The notes under the pieces were generated by a model. The model ran no database searches. It was not told where the DNA came from and worked only from the letters and a program-made list of their open reading frames with translations. A stretch of DNA of 64,000 nt from Pseudohongiella sp. (GTDB lineage Bacteria; Pseudomonadota; Gammaproteobacteria; Pseudomonadales; Pseudohongiellaceae): positions 62,001-126,000 of the forward strand of contig NZ_DRFV01000001.1 in NCBI RefSeq assembly GCF_011050365.1, read 5' to 3'. Position 1 is the first letter of the stretch; the number at the start of each line of letters is the position of its first letter. A program made the position numbers and the translations under genes. Positions 1-8,239 of this stretch are shown piece after piece.

Positions 1-2652
1 CTGCGAGAGCGAGCTTGTTGCTCGCGAAACAGTCCTGAGTTGGTTTCTTGAGAGGCCATACCCCTTGGACAGCAGGCCAATTTGCAGGGTAAGAGACAGG
101 CACCTTTTCGACGCTGCGAACTTGGTTAAGGTCTGCAGAGCTTCACTTCCGTTCGCGGCTTCGTGATGTGCGCAAAGAGTAATCAGCTCTTCCACGACTG
201 AGAGCGCAAACTTGAAACGCCACAGCTGGATATTGCGATTAAATGACGAAAACGTATTCTTCAAAACGCCCAAGAACATTACGGCAGCGATATCGGCTGC
301 CTCTGGCCCGGAGCGCTCGATCCGTTTGGACTTGTCATCCGTGTGGAGATACCAATTGATCCAGCCAATCGCCCTGTTTTGATGAATGCGCGCTTCGTCC
401 AGTTCATCAGAAAAACAATAGGCGACGGTGAGCCGCGCATCACGTGCCCCACGCCAACCGGATCGATCATTGAATAAGCGGCGGGAAGCATCCGTGCCTC
501 CAAGGATCGTCGCCAGCGCCGGAGATCGACGAATGAACTGGTCGCCCCTCGCATTAGCCGACGCCACCTGCGAGAGTTTCATCGACAGACTTAGAGTCCG
601 GTTTAGATCTTGTTCGCGTGTTGCAAGAGAGAATGCTGCATAGAGCCGTGCGAGCTTCAGCTTGCGACGTTCATAGTCGGATTCGATTTCAGTTGGAAAA
701 TCATCTGAACCAGCAAGCTGATAAGCCCTGTTGCTGTCTCCGGTGACTACAAGTAAATGGGGCAATGCTTCGGCGGCGTAGATAGAGTCTTTCTGATGCG
801 CTTGGAGCCTCTGCGCAATGGATTGCTGCGAAGAAACCTCGCTTGCGTAGCGATCCTTGATGTAGGTCTCGGTGGGTTCGTCGCGAAAAATCGCACCATG
901 CTTGACCAGTTCAAGCATTGGCGCAAGATCGGATGCGGCACTATTGACCTGCGAGTCTGACCAGCCTAACGTCTTGGCTAGTTCGGGCAACGGAATGGGC
1001 GGCGGAAGAAGAGATAGAGCGGCAAAAAATTCAAGAATTTCAGTCTCACTCCAACCGACCGTATGTAGGTACCGGAATATTCTTTCGCATTTTCCAGCGA
1101 TCAGGTCTTCAACAGAAATTTCGGTCTGCGGCGCATTCCCGGACACATTCGTGTCCCAGCTTTCCACGAGGTACTCGAGGACACGGGCATTGCCCTGCGA
1201 ACGAGCAAGTGCCGTTGAGAATTCGACATCCGTGATATCATTGCGCCGTGTCTCAAGAAACTTCCGCGTTTCTTCCTCAGTGAACGGTTCAAGCTTAATG
1301 CGCTTTGTATAGCTGTTTCCTATTACGCTATCGATCCTATGGGGGCGCGCAGTGAGCAAGAGCCTTACACCGTCGATAGGCTCCGCACTGAGCGATGCAA
1401 GCAAGAGCCTTGGAAAGGCATCTTCATTGCGCGCATCGGCTTCCAATTGCGCATTGTCTGCCGCGTCCAAAACAATCAGTATGCCTTGCATGACGGACTG
1501 ATTTTGGACGGTCCCGCTAGCCTGCTTGAGACGCTTGCGGGCAACGCTGATCAAGCCATATTGATCGCTGTCAGTCGGAAGAAGTGGGTCGCAGAGTCCG
1601 CGTGTCGCCAGTTCATTGATGATCTGCAGTAGCCCAATTTTCGGCATGTGACGTGCCTGGGCCTCGGAGCGATATGCACCGCCACCGAAGCAATCGAAGA
1701 CGACGACCTCGAATGAATCGGTCAGATGTTTGGCTAGGCTTTGGATGAACACGGTCTTCCCGACGCCGCCGTCGGCATAAAGAAAAACAGGTAGATTGCT
1801 CGCTTCGATTTCGTTTCGGACTTCGTGCAGGGCCGAACGCTCAACGACTTCACCAACATCTACGAAACGCGTATCCGCTGGAAATAACTGATCCTCATCA
1901 CACTCTAGTGCATCCAGAACATCTTCACGCCTGATAGAATTATTGCTCTGACCCTCAATTTGCGCCTTCTCGCGGACAAGCTCCACCAACGCGTATAGTC
2001 TTTTTGCCGCCTGTCCGGTTGAGTCAGCAGACCAATCACTGACTGTTCTTCGCAAGGATCGGTTCTGTGCCGGCAAATCGTTTGTCGCAGCGCGAAACTC
2101 GATGAGCGGGAAAATGTCCCGCGCTTCGATCTCCTCTTCCTTGCACCAGGTCTTGAGGTAATTAAGTTGCGTCTTGGCGCTAACTGTCTTTGGTTTGCTA
2201 TCCTGCTTCAAACACGCGATAGCATCCCAGAGATCGTCTGAGAATTTCGCATTCGTCACGAACGCGAATAACAGCTTCTTTGCGATTTCCTTTTCCGAAA
2301 CATTTTCCCTGAAGTTTCGTAGTGTCGCGGAAAACTTCTTGATCGTTTTTTTAAGATAGGATGAGGTGACGGGATTTACCGCCTCCTTGTATTTAAACTG
2401 CAGTATTTGCTGAGCGGTACAGGTCTCGAAAGTATCTCCATTCCCATAGAAGAGGGTGAGGTCGGCAATATCCTCGGCCTCTTGTCCCAAATTTAGGCGC
2501 TCGTTTGGAGAGAGGCCCTCGACAACAATCGCGAAAAGACTGTCTTTAGGGAACACAAGCTGGAGCGCGCGCCTTGCTGCCCACCGTTCGTGAAACGTGT
2601 GCCCGGCGCGTGATACTCTGACTTTGTCTATGCTCCTTACAGCTTTGCTCAT
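1..2652 (-). CDS. Nuclease-like/STAND NTPase, probable phage-defence protein (partial)
   Basis: This minus-strand frame is open without a stop from ATG 2652 to the window edge (at least 884 residues), so the 3' end is outside. The N-terminus resembles DUF4297/Cap4-type PD-(D/E)xK nucleases: E45, D61/D64 and Q85-F-K87 are in the expected order. A P-loop NTPase follows, with Walker A ADGGVGKT at about 293-300 and a Walker B-like strand ILIVLD at 391-396. LLLTARP near residue 450 fits a STAND/NACHT-type ATPase. The rest, from about 500, is helical-looking repeat-type sequence, as expected of a sensor. Known relatives of this architecture act in anti-phage immunity, with the C-terminus sensing and the N-terminus cutting DNA. 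That role is inferred here. It is the left-most gene of the defence island. An AAGAG about 14 bases upstream is a weak ribosome-binding site. Confidence 0.75.
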   Translation of the reverse strand, partial: MSKAVRSIDKVRVSRAGHTFHERWAARRALQLVFPKDSLFAIVVEGLSPNERLNLGQEAEDIADLTLFYGNGDTFETCTAQQILQFKYKEAVNPVTSSYLKKTIKKFSATLRNFRENVSEKEIAKKLLFAFVTNAKFSDDLWDAIACLKQDSKPKTVSAKTQLNYLKTWCKEEEIEARDIFPLIEFRAATNDLPAQNRSLRRTVSDWSADSTGQAAKRLYALVELVREKAQIEGQSNNSIRREDVLDALECDEDQLFPADTRFVDVGEVVERSALHEVRNEIEASNLPVFLYADGGVGKTVFIQSLAKHLTDSFEVVVFDCFGGGAYRSEAQARHMPKIGLLQIINELATRGLCDPLLPTDSDQYGLISVARKRLKQASGTVQNQSVMQGILIVLDAADNAQLEADARNEDAFPRLLLASLSAEPIDGVRLLLTARPHRIDSVIGNSYTKRIKLEPFTEEETRKFLETRRNDITDVEFSTALARSQGNARVLEYLVESWDTNVSGNAPQTEISVEDLIAGKCERIFRYLHTVGWSETEILEFFAALSLLPPPIPLPELAKTLGWSDSQVNSAASDLAPMLELVKHGAIFRDEPTETYIKDRYASEVSSQQSIAQRLQAHQKDSIYAAEALPHLLVVTGDSNRAYQLAGSDDFPTEIESDYERRKLKLARLYAAFSLATREQDLNRTLSLSMKLSQVASANARGDQFIRRSPALATILGGTDASRRLFNDRSGWRGARDARLTVAYCFSDELDEARIHQNRAIGWINWYLHTDDKSKRIERSGPEAADIAAVMFLGVLKNTFSSFNRNIQLWRFKFALSVVEELITLCAHHEAANGSEALQTLTKFAASKRCLSLTLQIGLLSKGYGLSRNQLRTVSRATSSLSQ

Positions 2653-2749
2653 AGAGGTCTTGACTCTTAGAAATTAGTTGGCGTCACAATATCCAGGCAT
2701 AGAGCCCGAAGCCAGAACATAATATTGTAGGAAATTGAGTGCTGTGAAA

Positions 2750-2785
2750 GCCCGACTTACATCGCAGTGCCTAGCCTTGTTGGGC
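2750..2785 (-). other. Short attC-like inverted core sites
   Basis: Read on the minus strand, just after the stop of the ADP-ribosyltransferase-like gene, GCCCAAC (2785-2779) matches the integron R' core RYYYAAC exactly. GTCGGGC (2756-2750) matches the R'' core GTTRRRY with one change. The two are complementary apart from one base. At 36 bp the site is shorter than ordinary attC sites, so it may be a remnant or chance. Confidence 0.35.
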
Positions 2786-2815
2786 AATTTATTAACCTTG
2801 AGCATAGTCATCTAG

Positions 2816-3463
2816 CTAGTCATCCAAAAGAGAAAAATCTAGATGGGACCAATCAATGGAGCCTTCCAATTCGAAGTTGAACTGTTGCCATAACACCTGA
2901 GGTTCTATGTTAGATACAGAATCGCGCATCGAAATCATCTGGTTTAATTGCTCATAAATAGGATTCCCCTGTTCAGTTCGCAACCTCCCTGCAGCAACAT
3001 TTTTCAAGGTTAGAATCACAGGGCGATGAGTCTCTTGGAAAATCGTTCTCAAACAGTGACTATTCGGTACTATATTTTCGGCTTCAACGGGATTAATGGA
3101 GGCCAGTGCCATGTATGCTTGGTAGATAGTAGTCAAAAACTCAGATCCTAATCGATTACTTGTTGCATACCGGTGAGCTGTCGATTTGCTTGGGGTAAGA
3201 TAGGTATATCCGTACCTAAAATTAAATCCCCCGTCGGAGACTCTTTGCTCCAACATTGCCCTTACAATGAAATCGTTAAACTCCCACCACTCTGTGGAGT
3301 TCCGAGTATTATCCAGAGCGTGGGCCAAGTTGGCCAAGATTTCTGCGTCAAAGAGCTTCGAGTCTCGGAATCCGCCAAGGCCATGCTCTCTGATTTGGGC
3401 TAGAAAGTAGCTAGAAGTACCGTGGTAAAGAGGCACCGCCAGTCGGCCCATACTATCGATCAT
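2816..3463 (-). CDS. ADP-ribosyltransferase-like protein, integron-cassette gene
   Basis: The product is 215 residues with no signal peptide. The N-terminal LYHGTS (residues 12-17) followed by an alpha-helical stretch ending in a glycine-rich turn, and YLTPSKSTAHRYA (88-100), recall the first two blocks of ADP-ribosyltransferase folds, in which a His and a Tyr contact NAD. A third catalytic residue cannot be assigned by eye. The start at 3463 lies 19 bases inside an integron-type core site (GTTAGAC, 3488-3482), as in gene cassettes. An AAGG precedes it; ATG 3451 (MGRLAV) is an alternative start. Neighbours on both sides are defence-like genes, so a toxin or effector role is possible but inferred. 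Family assignment is tentative; the protein could equally be an unrelated hypothetical. Confidence 0.6.
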   Translation of the reverse strand: MIDSMGRLAVPLYHGTSSYFLAQIREHGLGGFRDSKLFDAEILANLAHALDNTRNSTEWWEFNDFIVRAMLEQRVSDGGFNFRYGYTYLTPSKSTAHRYATSNRLGSEFLTTIYQAYMALASINPVEAENIVPNSHCLRTIFQETHRPVILTLKNVAAGRLRTEQGNPIYEQLNQMISMRDSVSNIEPQVLWQQFNFELEGSIDWSHLDFSLLDD

Positions 3464-3481
3464 AAGGCACCGACCTTCATT

Positions 3482-3546
3482 GTCTAACGCCTTTCTTTAG
3501 CGACCAAGGCATGACTTTGCTCGATTTAAAGAGCGCGCGTTCACTA
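3482..3546 (-). repeat. attC-like recombination site 1
   Basis: This 65-bp imperfect palindrome lies between two minus-strand genes. On the minus strand it begins at the stop codon of the upstream gene with TGAACGC and ends with GGCGTTAGAC, which contains an exact R'' core (GTTAGAC at 3488-3482). The arms pair through AACGC, TCTTTA and CGA blocks, with unpaired bases between them as in attC hairpins. Length, position and orientation fit an integron cassette end. The R' core is degenerate. Confidence 0.6.
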
Positions 3547-4170
3547 TTCATCGTTTTCTACTGCGTATTCCGCGCCCCGCTGAACACGGACGTCGCTAAT
3601 GTAATTCATCTTTGTCCACAAATGAGTTCTAAGATTATCGTGTTCTGGGTTGACCAATTCCTGCATATAGTCGAGCAAGCTTTGCCTCACAGCTTTGTGA
3701 AACCGCCGAACGTCGATAACATACCCCTCACCGGTAGGCGAACGCGCAAGCATCCTGGACTCCCCACGACGTATAAGCCACATGCGTCTTGCTTCAGCTT
3801 GATGCAATAGGCCGCATCGAATATCCTTGTAATAAGAGCTCCTAGCCTCTGCATCAAAATCAGGTTGAAATCGGCGCCCCTGCAAGAAGGTAGTGACCAG
3901 CCGCCTAGATTGTCTATGCCCATTAATAATGCCCTCTCGAAATTGTTGCAGAGTTTCTAGCATCAGGCTGTCGATCGAAAGTACAACAAAACCCGAATAA
4001 GGTGAGCGGAGGCAGTTGCCAGCGTATCTGAGAAAGCGACCTTCTAAGCGGTCCTTAACTATTTTTGCAGCTTGAGCCCAATCAATTGGTCTATTTCGAT
4101 CAAGTGCAAACCAATCTCCAGACGTAAACGCTGGAGAGATCTGCAACGCCTCTATATGTGGTCCGCCCAT
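3544..4170 (-). CDS. Unknown protein with HEPN-like R-x4-H motif, cassette gene
   Basis: I do not recognise the family of this 208-residue protein with confidence. The stretch YKDIRCGLLHQAEA contains R118-x4-H123, the arrangement found in HEPN ribonucleases, where R and H sit in the last helix. The preceding segment (about 64-100, with FREGIINGHRQS) is predicted helical. HEPN proteins are common in toxin-antitoxin and abortive-infection systems, which would suit the location, but that is inference from one motif. The start ATG 4170 is preceded by GGAG at about 12 bases. The stop abuts attC-like site 1. The region upstream (4206-4275) holds a GC-rich hairpin and a one-mismatch core GCTAGGT, so it may be a worn cassette boundary. 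Confidence 0.6.
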   Translation of the reverse strand: MGGPHIEALQISPAFTSGDWFALDRNRPIDWAQAAKIVKDRLEGRFLRYAGNCLRSPYSGFVVLSIDSLMLETLQQFREGIINGHRQSRRLVTTFLQGRRFQPDFDAEARSSYYKDIRCGLLHQAEARRMWLIRRGESRMLARSPTGEGYVIDVRRFHKAVRQSLLDYMQELVNPEHDNLRTHLWTKMNYISDVRVQRGAEYAVENDE

Positions 4171-4314
4171 ACTACTACTTTCTCCGTCTCAGTTCGGCCC
4201 GTGAGTACCTAGCGCCCATGTTGTGGCGCCAAGGTGAATTGGCGCGGCGATTGCGCATGCTAACGCTGTGACAGTTTACTTTGGCCGCTCAAGAACTGTT
4301 TGTTTGGGGGTGTA

Positions 4315-5235
4315 CTATTTAGGGCCTCGTCCCAGTACCGCCTCAATTCTTGCACCTAGTCGTCTTGCTAAATCTTCCGGCGTTTCCCACGCGATACAGT
4401 TGAACTGTCTTATATCAAAGTGTAGTTCCGGCATATCGGAATTCTTACACGTCCAAAAGATGGGCAAGCCAATTCCCATTGCGTAACCCGCCTCGAAATA
4501 GACACCTCCTTTGTGTCCAGTGAAGTCCGCAACGATAAACTTGGATGCGTTAATCTGCTTAATGATTTCGTCGTCAATTCGGTTAATGTGTTCAAGCCGA
4601 TCCATCCTAACCGGCGCGTATCCGGCACCCATAACTGCGACTTGAAATCCGTTTGAATAAATTTCGTTTAGCTCTGGATGAAATGACATAGCCACGAACC
4701 CATTTAGAGACAGTGGCGAGGGTCGTTGCATTTCATCAAGTTTTATATAACCCCTCGGCAGAATCTCACATCCACCAGCCAGCGACTTCGCCTCAGCGAA
4801 GCCTTGTTCCCTCAGGACCCCCAGTAGGTAATTTACGTCTTGTTTGTTAGTAGAGTAGGTGGCTGCCAGGAATCGTGGCTCTGTAACATCGAAATGATCG
4901 CTGAGCGTTTTTAACCCGATTTGCCCTTCTTGCAGCAAAGCAAGAGCTCGCTCAGCAACGTTGGGCATGGGCGAATCGAGAATATTTCTTAGATTATCTG
5001 TAGTGATCAAAGGAATTGAACCGAAGTGATTCTGGTTCCTAATCCATCCCGAAATCTTCGCTCGCTTCTCCTTTCCGACTCCACCTGCCATCACGGTTAA
5101 AGCGGTACCGGAGATCTTGAATTCACCGCATCTCGGACATATTTGATGCACGCCGTCAAATCCACCCGAAGATACAGTTTCGGCCATTTGATCTGCGCAG
5201 GCTTCACACCTGTCCTTTTCTGTGTTTTGCGACAA
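4315..5235 (-). CDS. Zinc-ribbon plus nucleoside 2-deoxyribosyltransferase-like protein
   Basis: The product is 306 residues. I choose TTG 5235 as the start because AGGAG (5247-5243) sits 7 bases before it. The in-frame ATG at 5301 lies inside the adjoining attC palindrome. The N-terminus has two cysteine pairs, C10-x2-C13 and C33-P-R-C36, forming a probable zinc ribbon. A middle helical part follows. The C-terminal domain (about 180-300), with FVAMSF, RMDRLEHINRIDDEIIKQI, FIVADFTG and FEAGYAMGIGLPIFWTC, matches the nucleoside 2-deoxyribosyltransferase-like/TIR-like fold. In that fold a glutamate (FEAGYA) cleaves N-glycosidic bonds or NAD. Such domains occur in bacterial immunity effectors, so this may be a nucleotide or NAD-degrading effector. 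The fold is fairly sure; the substrate is unknown. Confidence 0.72.
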   Translation of the reverse strand: MSQNTEKDRCEACADQMAETVSSGGFDGVHQICPRCGEFKISGTALTVMAGGVGKEKRAKISGWIRNQNHFGSIPLITTDNLRNILDSPMPNVAERALALLQEGQIGLKTLSDHFDVTEPRFLAATYSTNKQDVNYLLGVLREQGFAEAKSLAGGCEILPRGYIKLDEMQRPSPLSLNGFVAMSFHPELNEIYSNGFQVAVMGAGYAPVRMDRLEHINRIDDEIIKQINASKFIVADFTGHKGGVYFEAGYAMGIGLPIFWTCKNSDMPELHFDIRQFNCIAWETPEDLARRLGARIEAVLGRGPK

Positions 5236-5250
5236 AATTCTACTCCTAGT

Positions 5251-5403
5251 GTCTAACGCGACACATAAGGTGCGCGCAGCGACGTGGAAAGGAAACTTCA
5301 CCCCTAAAAGTAGACGCCTATCTCACCGAGGAGGTAGGCGTCTACTTTATGGGGTGAAGTTTCAAGTCCCAGCACGAAGTGCGACTTGATGTGATTGTTA
5401 TGT
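5251..5403 (-). repeat. attC-like recombination site 2, 153-bp palindrome
   Basis: A long imperfect palindrome is centred at 5327 between the AbiGi-like gene and the deoxyribosyltransferase-like gene. The outer ends are an exact R'' core on the minus strand (GTTAGAC, 5257-5251) and ACATAAC (5403-5397), the complement of the GTTATGT found at the other end of the same cassette. The inner part is a 33-bp stem, 5292-5324 pairing with 5331-5363, with three mismatches and a 6-base loop (accgag). The outer arms pair partially (cacataa/ttatgtg). Length, symmetry and position fit a VCR-sized attC. The inner stem could also be an insertion within it. Confidence 0.65.
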
Positions 5404-5406
5404 GAT

Positions 5407-6177
5407 CTATACATCATTGTGTATTTGTTCAGCTGTTAATATTCTGCTAGAAAGTCTGTCTATATCATGTTTGGAAAATCTGTTTTTCACTACCCGAAGA
5501 TGGTTGACTAACTCAACAATGTCATTCTCACTTTCGACAACTAAGTACTTGATGTCTTCTGGTTGAAAGTTAAGCTTCAAGTGTGAGATTCGGTGATTGT
5601 GTTCTTCTTTCTGTTTTTTTGTTTTTATCCTTGTTATAGGAATAAATGGAAGGACGTCTGGCGTTGCTAGTGGCGGAACATAGCGCCACTCTCGCTCATC
5701 AGCAAATCTAAAGTTTTTAGTCGTTTTTCCATCCCTTGTAAGATTTCCTTGGTAGTTCTTTATATACCTGTATGTGTCGATTATCTTCATATAGTCGTTT
5801 GATAGCATTTGAAAAATATCGCCATCACTTACAGTATTCATGTGTCTGTATATTCCATTTAGCGCGTCATTGAAATTGTCTGCAAAGTCACAATTGTTGC
5901 TCACATACCAAACAGGGTTGAGCCCTTTTTCATTGGCCCATTTTTTATTGAGGCCAATGCCGTACTTTCCATAATTATTCATGTGGTTCTTCAATTCCGA
6001 CAATCGAAGATCACAAAAAGAAATCATTGGTACGCCAAATTCCCGAGTGCTCGTTTTGCCAACAATTTTCTCCCTTCCATAAGAAACTCTAAAAGTATCG
6101 TCTAGCAATCCAAACAAGCCATTCTTACTAGTGAAGTGAAATAGTATCTCTGGGTACAGGCTTGATTGCTTACTCAT
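5407..6177 (-). CDS. AbiGi-like abortive phage infection protein
   Basis: The 256-residue protein resembles the AbiGi family (putative antitoxin of abortive infection system AbiG). Its hallmarks are an N-terminal LFHFTSKNGL, PMISFCDLRLSELKNHMNNYG followed by YGIGLNKKWA, an NPVWYV segment, and a C-terminal-half FRFADEREWRYVPP at about 154-167. The gene is markedly AT-rich compared with the chromosome, a sign of recent transfer. No AbiGii-type partner is visible next to it, so it may work alone or the partner may be elsewhere. It starts 23 bases inside an integron-type core (GTTATGT, 6206-6200) and ends at attC-like site 2, so it forms one cassette. AAAGGA lies about 15 bases upstream, a long spacing. 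Confidence 0.75.
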   Translation of the reverse strand: MSKQSSLYPEILFHFTSKNGLFGLLDDTFRVSYGREKIVGKTSTREFGVPMISFCDLRLSELKNHMNNYGKYGIGLNKKWANEKGLNPVWYVSNNCDFADNFNDALNGIYRHMNTVSDGDIFQMLSNDYMKIIDTYRYIKNYQGNLTRDGKTTKNFRFADEREWRYVPPLATPDVLPFIPITRIKTKKQKEEHNHRISHLKLNFQPEDIKYLVVESENDIVELVNHLRVVKNRFSKHDIDRLSSRILTAEQIHNDV

Positions 6178-6199
6178 AGCTTATTCGCAGCATCCTTTC

Positions 6200-6484
6200 A
6201 CATAACAGCCTGTTTTTAAGGCCTTGGGCCTCAGAATAGTTCTTACAAGGCGGCCTCGTAATTTTCTTGCGCTAGATATATCAACCCCAAAGCCTTCGAT
6301 CAGCCTACTACCACGCCCAGCCCGTATCATGCATCCATTCGCCATAGTCGCCCCTGGCTAGGATTTATCCTTGGAGGCCACAGATTATTACCTGATTCAT
6401 CCGCTTACGTCCAACACTGTGCCAATTCGACCATATCCTGTACTATCCGTCACTATAACAAGGACATATCAACCAGGTACATTG
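6200..6484. other. Gap between cassette array and hsd operon
   Basis: No convincing gene lies here. On the minus strand a GTTATGT core (6206-6200) opens the AbiGi-like cassette. I could not find a matching R' core or a full attC upstream of it, nor an integron integrase gene. On the plus strand the segment must carry the hsdM promoter; no clear -35/-10 pair stands out. An open frame continues upstream of the chosen hsdM start to 6371, but it resembles no HsdM sequence. Confidence 0.4.
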
Positions 6485-8239
6485 ATGAATACCGAGAGCC
6501 ATTCCCAGACAGCCACCTTCCTCTGGTCAGTTGCCGACCTCTTGCGCGGAGACTTTAGACAATCCCAGTACGGCCGCATTATTCTGCCCTTTACCGTGCT
6601 GCGGCGCATGGAGTGCGTGCTGCAGGGCACCAAGGGCAAGGTTCTGGATACCGCCAAGGAGCATCGAAACAAGTCAGACTCCGTTCGCGAGCAGCTGCTG
6701 TTAAGAGCCTCTGGAAACCAGTTTTTCAACACCTCGCCATTAAGCCTTGGTACCTTGTCGGACACACAGACCAGTGATGACCTGCTGGCCTATACGCAGG
6801 CCTTCAGCAAGGATGCTCGGGAGATCTTTGATCACTTCCACTTTGAAGACTTTGTCCAGCAGCTTTCCGCCGCTGATCTGCTGTATCAGGTCGTACAGCG
6901 CTTTGCCGCCTTTGACTTGAGCCCGGCGCATATCAGCTACTTCGGCATGGGCATTATCTTTGAGGAGCTAATCCGCAAGTTTGCGGAGAGCTCGAATGAG
7001 ACAGCAGGTGAGCATTTCACGCCTCGCGACATCGTGCATTTGGCAACCTCGCTGGTGATTACCGGCCAGGATGAGAAGCTCAAGCCCAACAAAATCGTCA
7101 CCATCTACGATCCAACGGCCGGGACTGGCGGCTTCCTGTCAGAAGGCGATGAGTACATACAGACGATCAGTGAAAAGGTGACGGTGTCCTTATCTGGCCA
7201 GGAGCTTAATCCGGAATCCTACGCCATCTGTAAGGCAGACATGCTGATCAAAGGGCAGGACATCAGCAAGATCAGGCTGGGCAATACCCTCTCCGACGAT
7301 CAGCTTGCCGGTGAGCGTTTTGATTTTATGCTGAGTAACCCTCCCTTCGGTGTTGAGTGGAAAAAGGTACAGAAGCAGATCATCGATGAGCACAAGCGCA
7401 TGGGTCACGATGGCCGGTTCGGACCAGGCTTGCCGCGTGTATCCGATGGCTCGCTGCTGTTCCTATTGCATCTGGTCAGCAAGATGCGCGATCCGCACGA
7501 TGGCGGATCACGTATTGGCATTATCCTTAACGGCTCGCCCTTGTTTACCGGCGGGGCGGGTAGTGGTGAATCTGAGATCCGCCGCTACCTGCTGCAGCAC
7601 GACTACGTGGAAGCCATCGTGTCGCTGCCCAGCGATATGTTCTACAACACCGGCATCGCGACCTATATATGGCTGCTCTCCAACAACAAGTCGAAAGAAC
7701 GCAAGCGCAAGGTGCAGTTAATCGATGGCACTCAGCACTTCAGCAAGATGCGCAAGTCGCTGGGCAGCAAACGCCAGTACATCAATGACGATCAGATCGA
7801 TGACCTGGTGCGCCTGTATGGCCGCTATGAAGAAACACCAGAGAGCAAGATCTTCCCTCTGGAAGCGTTTGGTTATCGCCGCATCACCGTGGAGCGCCCC
7901 TTGCGCGACGAGCAGGGCAATGTCGTGGTGGCTCAGAAAGGCAAGAACAAAGGCAAGCCTGAAGCAGACAGCAGTCTTCGCGATAACGAGAATGTGCCAC
8001 TGGGGCAGTCCATCTACGAATATTTCGAGCGCGAAGTGAAACCCCATGTGCCTGATGCCTGGATTGATGAGACAAAAACCGATTCGTTGGATGGGGAGGT
8101 AGGCATTGTAGGTTTCGAGATTCCATTCAATCGGTACTTCTATGTGTTCAAACCGCCACGCCCGTTGGAAGAAATCGATGCTGACTTGAAGCTATGTACC
8201 GACCGAATCAAGCAGATGATTGAGGAGTTGTCAGCGTGA
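6485..8239 (+). CDS. hsdM: Type I restriction-modification DNA methyltransferase subunit
   Basis: HsdM methylates adenine in the recognition sequence using S-adenosylmethionine and is part of the M2S methylase and R2M2S nuclease complexes. The 584-residue protein has a helical N-terminal domain ([18 protein letters not shown]). The SAM-binding motif [10 protein letters not shown] is at about 209-217, and the adenine-methylase motif IV NPPF is at about 285-288. ATG 6485 is chosen because the conserved N-terminus [11 protein letters not shown] follows it; the frame is open further up to TTG 6371. The stop overlaps the hsdS start by 4 bases (GTGA), so the two are translationally coupled. All family landmarks are intact, and the complete M-S-R set suggests an active system. 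Confidence 0.95.
   Translation: MNTESHSQTATFLWSVADLLRGDFRQSQYGRIILPFTVLRRMECVLQGTKGKVLDTAKEHRNKSDSVREQLLLRASGNQFFNTSPLSLGTLSDTQTSDDLLAYTQAFSKDAREIFDHFHFEDFVQQLSAADLLYQVVQRFAAFDLSPAHISYFGMGIIFEELIRKFAESSNETAGEHFTPRDIVHLATSLVITGQDEKLKPNKIVTIYDPTAGTGGFLSEGDEYIQTISEKVTVSLSGQELNPESYAICKADMLIKGQDISKIRLGNTLSDDQLAGERFDFMLSNPPFGVEWKKVQKQIIDEHKRMGHDGRFGPGLPRVSDGSLLFLLHLVSKMRDPHDGGSRIGIILNGSPLFTGGAGSGESEIRRYLLQHDYVEAIVSLPSDMFYNTGIATYIWLLSNNKSKERKRKVQLIDGTQHFSKMRKSLGSKRQYINDDQIDDLVRLYGRYEETPESKIFPLEAFGYRRITVERPLRDEQGNVVVAQKGKNKGKPEADSSLRDNENVPLGQSIYEYFEREVKPHVPDAWIDETKTDSLDGEVGIVGFEIPFNRYFYVFKPPRPLEEIDADLKLCTDRIKQMIEELSA

Noticed and set aside
757-1632. Several plus-strand open frames within the left-edge gene region
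   Set aside because: They lie opposite the long uninterrupted minus-strand frame that carries Walker motifs.
4206-4275. Hairpin (ggcgccaa/ttggcgcg) with a one-mismatch core GCTAGGT, a possible third attC
   Set aside because: The R' core is not recognisable and the hairpin is short, so I mention it with the HEPN-like gene and do not call it a separate site.
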